Below are positions 16,133 through 23,877 of a stretch of 59,927 nt of DNA, piece by piece. Every line of letters begins with the position of its first letter. Within the stretch, counting starts at the first letter, position 1. A program made the translations under genes and the position numbers. The stretch comes from Planctomycetaceae bacterium (GTDB lineage Bacteria; Planctomycetota; Planctomycetia; Pirellulales; Pirellulaceae). The notes under the pieces were generated by a model, which did no database searches, had not been told where the DNA came from, and saw only the letters and a list, made by a program, of their open reading frames with translations. The stretch covers positions 7,913-67,839 of the forward strand of contig PBOG01000070.1 in NCBI GenBank assembly GCA_002724245.1, written 5' to 3'.

Positions 16133-17434
16133 TCAGGGAGTTCCACACCAGTAAACATCGTTGCTGAGCAGGTCAGTGTTTCCACTTCCCTTGACTCCCG
16201 CGGTGAAGAGTACGCCCGGTATTCCGCGAACGATGTTGGCACCGGTCGATCGTTCTAGGTTGGCAAACCAATGGTGTTCTCGGTTGAGGCCCGAGCTGAG
16301 GACTTGTCCCGTAAACGTCTGTCCCATGTCCGGTGAATGGAGTCGAACGACATCTTCACGAGTACCGTTGCGTATGCAGGCCGTGACAAACAGCTCGCCC
16401 CGCAGGTTAAATGTCATTTGGGCCGCAGGGGCGATATGGAATCCGGGCCAAATGCGCTCGACAGTCGACGCGAGGCCGCGCCGCGACCATCCGCCCTGCC
16501 GATCGGGAGACGCAATGTACATTTCCGAGGAGTCGGCGCTGGTAGCTGAGAAAAGAATGTAGGGGGTCCCGTCTGGGTGTACGGCGATCGAGCCGCACTT
16601 GTGACTCAGTTGTCCTTCGGCACGTCCACCGACAGCGACCGGATCGACCGTGTCGGAGGTCGCGGGTGTTACGACCGGGGTGCCGTCGAGGCGTTTCCAG
16701 GTCGTCGCGGCTAAGTCTTTGTAGAGGTAGCCAACCGTTTCACGTTGACCACCGTTCTCGTGGATGCGACAGGAAAGGTGAAGTCGATGGGAGTCGGGGC
16801 TCCATGCCATGGCAGCCTGGAAGTGGCTGTACCCTGGAGACTGCGCGCGCAGAAGTTCGGGTCCCGCCTGCCAATCCGAATGACGCGGCTTCGTCCATTG
16901 CTGAATCGTCCAGGGTTGGCTGGCATAGCTGCGACGTCCGGTAAGATAAAGCGTGTCCTGCGCATTGCAGAGGAGTGTGGGGTAGGTCAGCCGCTCACCA
17001 AAGGTGAGGGGTTTGTTCCATTGAGATGCGTCGTTGGGACGTGTCGACCTGCGGTAATGGAAGGGGTGATGGTGTGGATAGTAGATGACGTGCAGAAAAC
17101 CCTGGTGGTCGACTGTTAATGCTGGCCCACCGTGGTTGTCATGGGCTGGACCGAGACTGTAGACGGGAGACCATGTGCCGGTGGCGTGGTCGAGAGTCCT
17201 GATTTGCACGCGAAACCCGACGGGCAGTGAGTCGAGCCAGGTGACATGGGTCCGATCGCCGACGGTGATAGTCTTGACAGCTTCACTGTAGGCGGAGGCT
17301 CGGCCGGAACCTTTTCGGGAAAGGTGAAATCGGGTTTCGTTCGCGGCGAATGCAGGAGGCGCCCCTCGCGTAACGGCAAGGGCGGTCGACGACAGTCCCG
17401 CCAGCATGCGGAAGATTGAATCACGGCGCTGCAT
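16133..17434 (-). CDS. Exported BNR-4 repeat protein (sialidase-fold-like)
   Basis: This 433-residue protein has a Tat-like N-terminus (MQRRDSIFRMLAGLSS) and a six-bladed propeller of the BNR_4 type. Repeats contain GGPALTVDHQGFLHVIYYPHH, YPTLLCNAQDTLYLTGR, SHKCGSIAVHPDGTPYILF and TFNLRGELFVTA. Proteins of this family are annotated as glycosidase- or lyase-associated, and a catalytic role is not certain. GGAG precedes the ATG by 7 bases. It is first of a probable two-gene unit with the CBM9-like/PKD gene and faces the divergent esterase gene at 17638. Confidence 0.82.
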   Translation of the reverse strand: MQRRDSIFRMLAGLSSTALAVTRGAPPAFAANETRFHLSRKGSGRASAYSEAVKTITVGDRTHVTWLDSLPVGFRVQIRTLDHATGTWSPVYSLGPAHDNHGGPALTVDHQGFLHVIYYPHHHPFHYRRSTRPNDASQWNKPLTFGERLTYPTLLCNAQDTLYLTGRRSYASQPWTIQQWTKPRHSDWQAGPELLRAQSPGYSHFQAAMAWSPDSHRLHLSCRIHENGGQRETVGYLYKDLAATTWKRLDGTPVVTPATSDTVDPVAVGGRAEGQLSHKCGSIAVHPDGTPYILFSATSADSSEMYIASPDRQGGWSRRGLASTVERIWPGFHIAPAAQMTFNLRGELFVTACIRNGTREDVVRLHSPDMGQTFTGQVLSSGLNREHHWFANLERSTGANIVRGIPGVLFTAGVKGSGNTDLLSNDVYWCGTP

Positions 17435-17637
17435 CGCGAGACTCCGAGGACACGGGGTGGGAGGCAGTCATTAGAGAATATTGTAGCGACGTTGGCTGTG
17501 GCGTGCCGATCGTTTGCTGCCGTCGGCCCAGGGCTACCCTGGTTCCCCGGTGTGAAATGTTGAAGATGGTAACGGAGTGACGTGTTGTGGTATGACGAGC
17601 CGCAGCGGTTGTACGATTTCCCTGCACACGAAATGTG

Positions 17638-18447
17638 ATGGTCCTTATGAAGAATACGTTCGCTGGCGTGACGCGGTGCCTGGTCCTTGCTGTTGTAGTG
17701 GGGGGAATGTCGGTTGAAGCGGAGGAATCGCGAGGTGTAATGAGCCAATCGGTTGCCGGGCACCGCCTCAACTATCTGTTGCACACACCAATAGGCGACA
17801 AGCCACAGGCGGGGTGGCCGCTGATGTTGTTTCTGCACGGGTACGGTGAATGTGGATCGAATCTGGAAAAAGTGAAGAAACATGGTCCGCCAAAATTGGT
17901 GAGTACGACGGATGCTTTGCAAGGTTGTGTCCTCGTATCACCGCAGTGCCCGCGGGACAGCTGGTGGCGTGTGGACGCGCTATATGCCTTGATGGAAGAG
18001 GTGATCGAGAGTCGCGGCGATATCGATCGACGCCGTTTGTACGTGACGGGACTAAGTATGGGGGGATACGGGATTTGGAGTTTTATTTCCCGTCACCCGA
18101 GCTATCTGGCGGCAGTGATTCCGATTTGCGGCGGCGGTGATCCGCTGAGGCTTCCTGCCAACAGGCCACCGGTAAAGATGGGTATCAAGAATGAGTTTGA
18201 TCCGGCCGGATTGAAGCGTGCCTGTAATCTGCCGGTCTGGACGTTTCACGGCAGCAAGGATCGTTCCGTGCCGATTGGCGAGACGGAGGTGCTTGTGCGA
18301 TCGCTCAGGGCGGCCGGTGCTCGGCAGGTGAGGTTTACCGTCTACCCGCAGGCGGGCCATGTTGCTGCGTGGCAACGCGCGTACCGCAACCCAGCGGTCT
18401 GGGAGTGGCTTTTCGCACAGCGAGCCGCGCCGCCACGCAGCGAGTGA
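17638..18447 (+). CDS. Secreted alpha/beta-hydrolase, esterase/phospholipase-like
   Basis: The 269-residue protein has a signal peptide and an alpha/beta-hydrolase fold close to the carboxylesterase/PHB-depolymerase-like group. The oxyanion-side LFLHGYGECG, nucleophile elbow GLSMGGYG (Ser140 from the 17638 ATG), HGSKDRSVP supplying the acid, and QAGHVAAW supplying the His are all present, so it should be active. Starts at 17635 (GTG), 17638 and 17647 are all possible, none with a clear ribosome-binding site. Planctomycete homologues are often annotated as predicted peptidase or acetylxylan-esterase-like. Deacylation of a glycan or polyester is likely but not proven. Confidence 0.82.
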   Translation: MVLMKNTFAGVTRCLVLAVVVGGMSVEAEESRGVMSQSVAGHRLNYLLHTPIGDKPQAGWPLMLFLHGYGECGSNLEKVKKHGPPKLVSTTDALQGCVLVSPQCPRDSWWRVDALYALMEEVIESRGDIDRRRLYVTGLSMGGYGIWSFISRHPSYLAAVIPICGGGDPLRLPANRPPVKMGIKNEFDPAGLKRACNLPVWTFHGSKDRSVPIGETEVLVRSLRAAGARQVRFTVYPQAGHVAAWQRAYRNPAVWEWLFAQRAAPPRSE

Positions 18448-18497
18448 AGCGTCGGCGTGGCCGCACACGCTGCGGGCTGACATGTCTGGTGTTGGGC

Positions 18498-19502
18498 CTA
18501 TTTGACGCGGACCAGCTTCATGATGCGACCGGAGACGTTCCAGTCTTGAATGTAGAGGTTGCCGTCGCGATCCCAATAGGATCCATGTGTGCCACTGAAG
18601 ACACCTTCGATCCACTGTGCCTGCGGTACATTGAAATTCACACGCGTTTTGGGATCCACATTGTGACCCAATACCGAAATGATGGTGTTGCTCTTGTCGA
18701 GGATCACGAGTCGGCCATGCAGGTCCGGGACCGATACGTAATCACCTTGGACCGCCGCTGAAGTAGGCATCCCCAAGCCGGTAGCAATGACCTCAAGGAA
18801 CTTGCCTTCCAGACTATAATGCAACAGCCGGCCTTTGGGCTGATGATTGCGGTCACAGACCAGCAGACGCGGAGGATCATAGCGTGTGTCGAGTGTCATG
18901 CCATGGGCAGTATTGAATTGCTTCAGTCCATTCCCCTTCTCACCGAAATGCATCAGGTATTTACCGCTTTTGTCGAACTTGAAGATATGGTTGCTGGCAT
19001 ACCCGTCGGACAGGAAGATGTCTCCGTTAGGTGCGACGGTAATCGCTGTGGGGCTAAAGCGTTTGAGGTTGAGACCTGATTTTTCCGGGAACGGAAGGTT
19101 GAGCACGATTTCCCCGGTGTGCGCGTTGAACTTGATGCCTTCGGCGTTGGCGTTCCGCGCTCCGTAAATGAACTCGCCGCCTTCTTCCTGACGAATTTCC
19201 ATGTCGTGAATGTTGGAGTACTTTTCGCCGAGGTATTCCTGGACGACTTTGCCATCTTCGGAGAAAACGACTACGCCTTTGTTGGCGCTCGTGTAGATGT
19301 TGCCTTTCGAATCGATTACCACGCCACCATGCGTCGGTCCCAGTGCTGAACTGCCGTCTGGACGGAGCCCCCAGCCGGGGACCGTATCGAAGGTCATGAG
19401 CCCACTGCCCATGCGGGCACTTTTGGCCTGATCCGCGGCAGGAGCGACCGAAGTGATGGTCAGCAAAACGGTGGCAGTTACAAAGGGTAGATAATTCCTC
19501 AT
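18498..19502 (-). CDS. Secreted NHL-type six-bladed beta-propeller
   Basis: The 334-residue protein starts with a clear signal peptide (MRNYLPFVTATVLLTITSVAPAAD) and GGGAG 9 bases before the ATG. The rest is NHL-like propeller repeats: GGVVIDSKGNIYTSANKGVVVF, PTAITVAPNGDIFLSDGYAS, HGMTLDTRYDPPRLLVCDRNHQ and SYWDRDGNLYIQDWN. These propellers bind ligands or act as lyase/hydrolase-like scaffolds (peptidyl-alpha-hydroxyglycine lyase resembles them), and no specific active site is assigned. It converges on the esterase gene (50-base gap). Confidence 0.85.
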   Translation of the reverse strand: MRNYLPFVTATVLLTITSVAPAADQAKSARMGSGLMTFDTVPGWGLRPDGSSALGPTHGGVVIDSKGNIYTSANKGVVVFSEDGKVVQEYLGEKYSNIHDMEIRQEEGGEFIYGARNANAEGIKFNAHTGEIVLNLPFPEKSGLNLKRFSPTAITVAPNGDIFLSDGYASNHIFKFDKSGKYLMHFGEKGNGLKQFNTAHGMTLDTRYDPPRLLVCDRNHQPKGRLLHYSLEGKFLEVIATGLGMPTSAAVQGDYVSVPDLHGRLVILDKSNTIISVLGHNVDPKTRVNFNVPQAQWIEGVFSGTHGSYWDRDGNLYIQDWNVSGRIMKLVRVK

Positions 19503-20060
19503 AGCGTGACTCCCAGTGGTAAAGTCGTTGTTGCAGGACAGGCTAGTGCGCCGCGGGCTGGCCTTGTCTCACGTTGCTGCGGGTGTACCCGCACCGCGTG
19601 CCAGGGCGTGTTAGTATCGGGTAGCACACAGCGGATTTCAAGCAGCGGGCCGAGGACCTTTCAGGCCGTGCGACCGTATGCAAACGGGTGTGCCGTTTCG
19701 ACGTCCGGCACCGACGGTGGCCGATGCGGCAAGAATTACCAGGAGTGGGCGATGGGTACGGGCCGCCAAGCCGGGTGATCAGCATGACTGATGTGCTGCG
19801 ACCAGCGGGCTGGCTGCTGTGCTGCTCGGGTGCCTCGGCAAGGCGATTGAGTGCGAGTCCGGAACAGAGCGGCAGGCTATTGACACGAAGCAAGTCGCGC
19901 CTTGTCAGGTCATCTCAGCAACTGGTTCGGTTCCCCGGAAGGGTAAGTATGGCACCGCTTTCGCGGTGGAGGGAATGTATGAGACACATTTCTCTTGATG
20001 CGCGTTTGATGTGGGCGTGCGAATGTCGATTATCCGCGGACGTGGTTTCACGACGGCGGC
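19503..20060. other. Intergenic region without a convincing gene
   Basis: These 558 bases lie between the NHL-propeller gene and the end of the PhoD gene, both on the minus strand. Open frames exist on both strands (up to about 150 codons, running into the PhoD gene), but they are rich in Arg, Cys and Ser and resemble no family. I see only a short dyad at 19578-19593. The upstream control of the propeller gene must be here. Confidence 0.55.
19578..19593. promoter_or_regulatory. Short perfect dyad upstream of the propeller gene
   Basis: TGCGGGT and ACCCGCA are separated by 2 bases, about 76 bases upstream of the ATG at 19502. The spacing is too short for a hairpin loop but suits a dimeric DNA-binding protein. 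In GC-rich DNA such a dyad can arise by chance. Confidence 0.15.
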
Positions 20061-21170
20061 TTAACGCACCTGGAGTTTGCTCAGTGGTACAGACTGTTCC
20101 AATTGGACCGTCGCCTGCATGTCGTGAATGCGCAGGGTGATCAAAGGGTCGGGCTGGTCCCAGTCGACCTGTATGGCCCCAAAGTTTTCCTGATGGAAGG
20201 TCATGGGCAACGCGCGGTAGCGGTTCGCCGTCGGTGTGCCGCGCTGATGTCGCTGGTTGAAACTGCTGGAGGTGAGGTCGTATATCGGGTAACTCGCCGC
20301 ATTGTCTGAGACCGAAAGTTCAGCCCAATGACGATCTCCACTGATAAATACCACCCCGTTGACGCGTGTGGCGCGAAGCAGTGCGAATAGTCGTTTCCGT
20401 TCGTTGGGAAGGTTGCACCAGGTTTCCTGTCCCGCGGCCTCGGCGACGCACTGGATGCTGGATGCGATAATACGAATCTCCGCGGGTTGCCGGAGTTGTT
20501 GTTCAAGCCATCGCCATTGCGATTTTCCCAACATGGTGACCTGCGGATTCGTCTCAGGGTAATAGGGGCCACCGACCCGCCTCTTGCCTCGCCGCAGCGG
20601 ACCTCGAAAGAAGCGGGTATCGAGCACGATGACTTGCAGGCACTTTCCTGGCGGACCGAACCGCTGGGAAGTGTAGATGCCAGGCCGCTGGCGTCGCGGT
20701 GAATCAGCGGGAGCTTGCCAGAAATCGAGGAACAGTTTTTCAGACGCGCCACGTTGGGGATAGTCCGCGCCGGCATCGTTGGCTCCGTAGTCATGGTCGT
20801 CCCAGGTGGCCATGATGGGACAGAAGTTGACCAGCCGAGCGAATGAGGGATGCGCGGCGAGGCGGGCGTACTTTGTCTTCATCAGCGCGATGTCTGTCGT
20901 GTCGGCATAAATGTTGTCACCAAGAAATACGAAGAGGTCGGGTGATTGTGCCAAAATGGTGTCAAAGATGGGGATCGGCTTGTCTTGTTTCGCACAGGAG
21001 CCAAACAGGATCCGTGACACGGGAGGGGATTGACCAGTGGCTGGCCGGTCACCAGCGTATACCTTGGTAGTTGCCAGGTGAGCCCCGGTCCAAATCGCCA
21101 GGAGGGTCGCCAGCGCCAAAAACGCGCGGGTTCCCGAAAAGCTGTGAATGCAGGTGCGAGATTGTGGCAT
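20061..21170 (-). CDS. PhoD-like alkaline phosphatase/phosphodiesterase
   Basis: The 369-residue exported protein shows the PhoD metallophosphatase blocks in order: RILFGSCAKQD, FVFLGDNIYADT, MATWDDHDYGANDAG, VIVLDTRFFRG and VFISGDRHWAELS. These supply metal-binding Asp, Asn and His residues. It lacks the N-terminal PhoD beta domain, so it is a short form. It should release phosphate from phosphomono- or diesters in the periplasm. The gene diverges from a phosphodiester-glycosidase gene at 21438 with 267 bases between them. Confidence 0.88.
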   Translation of the reverse strand: MPQSRTCIHSFSGTRAFLALATLLAIWTGAHLATTKVYAGDRPATGQSPPVSRILFGSCAKQDKPIPIFDTILAQSPDLFVFLGDNIYADTTDIALMKTKYARLAAHPSFARLVNFCPIMATWDDHDYGANDAGADYPQRGASEKLFLDFWQAPADSPRRQRPGIYTSQRFGPPGKCLQVIVLDTRFFRGPLRRGKRRVGGPYYPETNPQVTMLGKSQWRWLEQQLRQPAEIRIIASSIQCVAEAAGQETWCNLPNERKRLFALLRATRVNGVVFISGDRHWAELSVSDNAASYPIYDLTSSSFNQRHQRGTPTANRYRALPMTFHQENFGAIQVDWDQPDPLITLRIHDMQATVQLEQSVPLSKLQVR

Positions 21171-21437
21171 GGGAGGTCGTTACTTTCTCGCCGCGGGTCG
21201 ACGGGCGGGCAGGTCAGCAGCTGCTTTGTTTGACCCAGATCGGCGGCATTTGGAGGCAGAGGACAGGTGCCAAGGTAAACGGCACGCGTCTCCCCAATAG
21301 GGCAGAGTTTGTGTGGATCGTGGGTTACCAGGAGCAGTATGCGCCGCCATCGCGTAGAATGACAGTGCGCTTCCCGGCAGGGGTTGTCGGGAGGAAACTT
21401 GCAGTAGGCCGGTCCTGAAAATGAGGGGAAAGCGGAG

Positions 21438-22391
21438 ATGACGAAAAAGTCTGCGAAAACGGCGGTGGGGTTTGCGGCCTGCGTGCTGCTTGTGGGAGCT
21501 GGGCTCGGTTTCTTAGAAGTGGCAGCTGCGGAACCGGCCGTCGCTTTGAAACAACTTGGATTACATTACGAAATGCATGAGGTTAAGGATCCGCGTGTCA
21601 ATCGGATCCATGTGTTGCGGCTTGACCTGCGGGTTGGGAAACTCAAGCCGGCGGTCGTGGTCGGTGCGGATCCAGATGGGGACGGACCTGCCGAGACAGC
21701 GCTGACGAGCCCCTTGAAGCTGGCGGCGGGATCGTCCGTGGTGGCGTTTATTAACACGAATCCCTGGGATAGTTTTCCAGACGCAGAGGGCCGGCGCAAC
21801 CGTCGCTGGTTTGCCGGTCAACCGGTCGATATCTCCGGGCTGGCGTCATCGTCGGGGCGGATCCGTAGCGCATCTCAATCTCATGGCGCGTCGGTATGGT
21901 TCGATGGGACGGGGCGCTTGCGTCTGGGCGTTGCTCCCGGAGATGATCAGGAACAACCTGAGGAAAGGCGTCTGACGGAAGGGATGGCTGGATTCGGTTT
22001 GGTTATGAAGGAGGGCAAGGTGGTGGTTGGTGAGGGTGGCGCAGTACATCCTCGTACATCCATTGGTGTAGATCGCACGGGTAGAATTGCCTGGCTGGTA
22101 GTGGTTGATGGTCGACAGCGCGGATTTAGTGAGGGGATGAATCTTCACGAACTGGGGTTAAGGATGAAAAAGCTGGGCTGCTGGGATGCGATGAATATGG
22201 ATGGCGGGGGCAGTAGTGTAATGGGGCTAGTCAATGAAGAGGGGGAAATGCAAGTGTTCAACAGTCCATCCGATCGACGCCTCGGGCGTCGCAGCGTAAG
22301 GCCTTTGCCGATGGTCTTGACATTGCGGAAGCTCGGTGGAGAACCTAAGGCACCAACCGGCAAGCCGAAGTCGAAGCCTGAACAGAATTAG
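21438..22391 (+). CDS. Phosphodiester glycosidase family protein (NAGPA-like)
   Basis: The 317-residue protein has a signal peptide and the domain of the N-acetylglucosamine-1-phosphodiester alpha-N-acetylglucosaminidase family. Characteristic blocks are VVAFINTNPWDS, HPRTSIGVDRTGRIAWLVVVDG, and the terminal NMDGGGSSVMGL, followed by RRSVRPLPMVL. The domain cleaves sugar-phosphodiester linkages in characterised members, and exact specificity is unknown here. A GGAG-type site immediately precedes the ATG. Its divergence from a PhoD-like phosphatase suggests stepwise removal of phosphodiester-linked sugars and then phosphate. That link is inference. Confidence 0.88.
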   Translation: MTKKSAKTAVGFAACVLLVGAGLGFLEVAAAEPAVALKQLGLHYEMHEVKDPRVNRIHVLRLDLRVGKLKPAVVVGADPDGDGPAETALTSPLKLAAGSSVVAFINTNPWDSFPDAEGRRNRRWFAGQPVDISGLASSSGRIRSASQSHGASVWFDGTGRLRLGVAPGDDQEQPEERRLTEGMAGFGLVMKEGKVVVGEGGAVHPRTSIGVDRTGRIAWLVVVDGRQRGFSEGMNLHELGLRMKKLGCWDAMNMDGGGSSVMGLVNEEGEMQVFNSPSDRRLGRRSVRPLPMVLTLRKLGGEPKAPTGKPKSKPEQN

Positions 22392-22444
22392 TATGGCGTG
22401 TCCGGATGGTGCGCTGACCGACTGTGCGCAGGTGCATTGCGGGC

Positions 22445-23857
22445 TTACCCGGAGAGCAGTGCCGGATGGAACGAACCTTCGTTGATCGTGGGTCTTTCCA
22501 GCCTTCCTTTGTGATCGTAGGTCAACTCCATATTATTCAGGCCCAGTAACCATAAGATGGAGGCGTGAATGTCCTTGACGTGCATACGGTCCTCGATCGC
22601 ATAGAGGCCAAGTGGGTCAGTGGCGCCGATCGTCTGGCCACCACGCACCCCGCCACCGGCCATCCAGATCGAGAATCCGGTGGGGTTATGGTCTCGGCCA
22701 TTGCCCTTTTCGCTCATGGGAGTGCGGCCAAACTCGCCCCCCCAGATCACCAGCGTATCGTCGAGGAGGCCGCGTTGGCGCAGATCTGTAAGAAGTCCTG
22801 CGACCGGCTTGTCCATGGATTGACACAGGCGGGCGTGGTTCGATTCGATGCCTGCGTGGGAATCCCATTTGCTGCCGGTGCCGTGGTAGAGCTGTACGAA
22901 CCGAACACCGCGTTCGACGAGCCGGCGGGCTAGCAGACAATTTTTTCCGAAGGTCGCTGTCGCCTTGTCTTCGAGTCCATAGAGTGTTTTCGTGGCCGCC
23001 GTTTCCCGCGTCAGGTCGACCGCCTCTGGAGCCTCGGCTTGCATTCGAAAGGCAAGTTCGTAGCTGGCGATCCGGGCATCCAGTTCAGACTGCTGCGGAT
23101 TCCGGTCAGCGAACGTCCGATTAAAATCCTGCAAGAGAGAAAGTTTTTCGCGTTGTTTCAGGGGAGACGAACCTTTTGGCGCATTCAGATTGGCGATGGG
23201 TTCCTGGCTCGATCCGCGAATCCGCACACCCTGGTGCGATGCGGGCATGAAACCGCTACCCCAGTTCCGTGACCCGTTCACCGGCCGCCCACTGCTGTCG
23301 CACATGACGACAAAAGCCGGCAGGTCATCATTCGCCGAACCTAGACCGTGATGAACCCAGGAACCCAGCGAAGGCCGACCCGCGACGTTAATGCAGGTAT
23401 TCATCTGACAGACCCCACCGGAGTGGTTAATTCCGTTGGTCCAGCACGATCGGATCACCGCGATATCGTCCATACACGAGCCAATGTGTGGAATCCACTC
23501 GGATGCCCACATGCCACTTTCGCCGTGCTGGGTCCAGGTCCGGGGGGCCGCCAGTAGCGGAGAGCCCTTTTCCCCCATCGCTGTAATCGGGGGCAGAAAA
23601 CTGTCGGGGAGCGGGGTGCCGGCAAGTTGATTGAGAAGCGGCTTGGGATCGACCAGATCCAAATGGCTGGGGCCACCCTCCATGAACAACCAGATCACTC
23701 GTTTGGCGCTGGCAGGGTGATGCTGGGCTGCCAGACAGGACGGGGCTTTTTCCTGCGCTCGCATCCAGTCAAGCGCAACCGCACCCAGTCCGAGTCCGGT
23801 TCTGGCGAGCATTTGACGGCGTGTCACCGAGTGGCAAGTTGGAGCGTGGTTAGTCAT
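22445..23857 (-). CDS. DUF1501 family Tat-exported protein
   Basis: This 470-residue DUF1501 protein has a Tat start (SVTRRQMLARTGLGLGAVAL) and the family blocks WLFMEGGPSHLDLVDPKP, GSWVHHGLGS, WGGEFGRTPMSEKGNGRDHNP and IHASILWLLGLNNMELTY. It retains the two C-terminal His-containing blocks that align with sulfatase-like metal sites. The gene begins 20 bases after the stop of its PSCyt/PSD1 partner (23878-26379), an arrangement repeated three times in this window. Confidence 0.92.
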   Translation of the reverse strand: MTNHAPTCHSVTRRQMLARTGLGLGAVALDWMRAQEKAPSCLAAQHHPASAKRVIWLFMEGGPSHLDLVDPKPLLNQLAGTPLPDSFLPPITAMGEKGSPLLAAPRTWTQHGESGMWASEWIPHIGSCMDDIAVIRSCWTNGINHSGGVCQMNTCINVAGRPSLGSWVHHGLGSANDDLPAFVVMCDSSGRPVNGSRNWGSGFMPASHQGVRIRGSSQEPIANLNAPKGSSPLKQREKLSLLQDFNRTFADRNPQQSELDARIASYELAFRMQAEAPEAVDLTRETAATKTLYGLEDKATATFGKNCLLARRLVERGVRFVQLYHGTGSKWDSHAGIESNHARLCQSMDKPVAGLLTDLRQRGLLDDTLVIWGGEFGRTPMSEKGNGRDHNPTGFSIWMAGGGVRGGQTIGATDPLGLYAIEDRMHVKDIHASILWLLGLNNMELTYDHKGRLERPTINEGSFHPALLSG

Positions 23858-23877
23858 AAGTAAATATCAGACATGCA

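Noticed and set aside
19506-20140. Plus-strand ORFs in the gap between propeller and PhoD genes
   Set aside because: They have no recognisable domain, their composition is Arg/Cys/Ser-rich, and one runs antisense into the PhoD gene.
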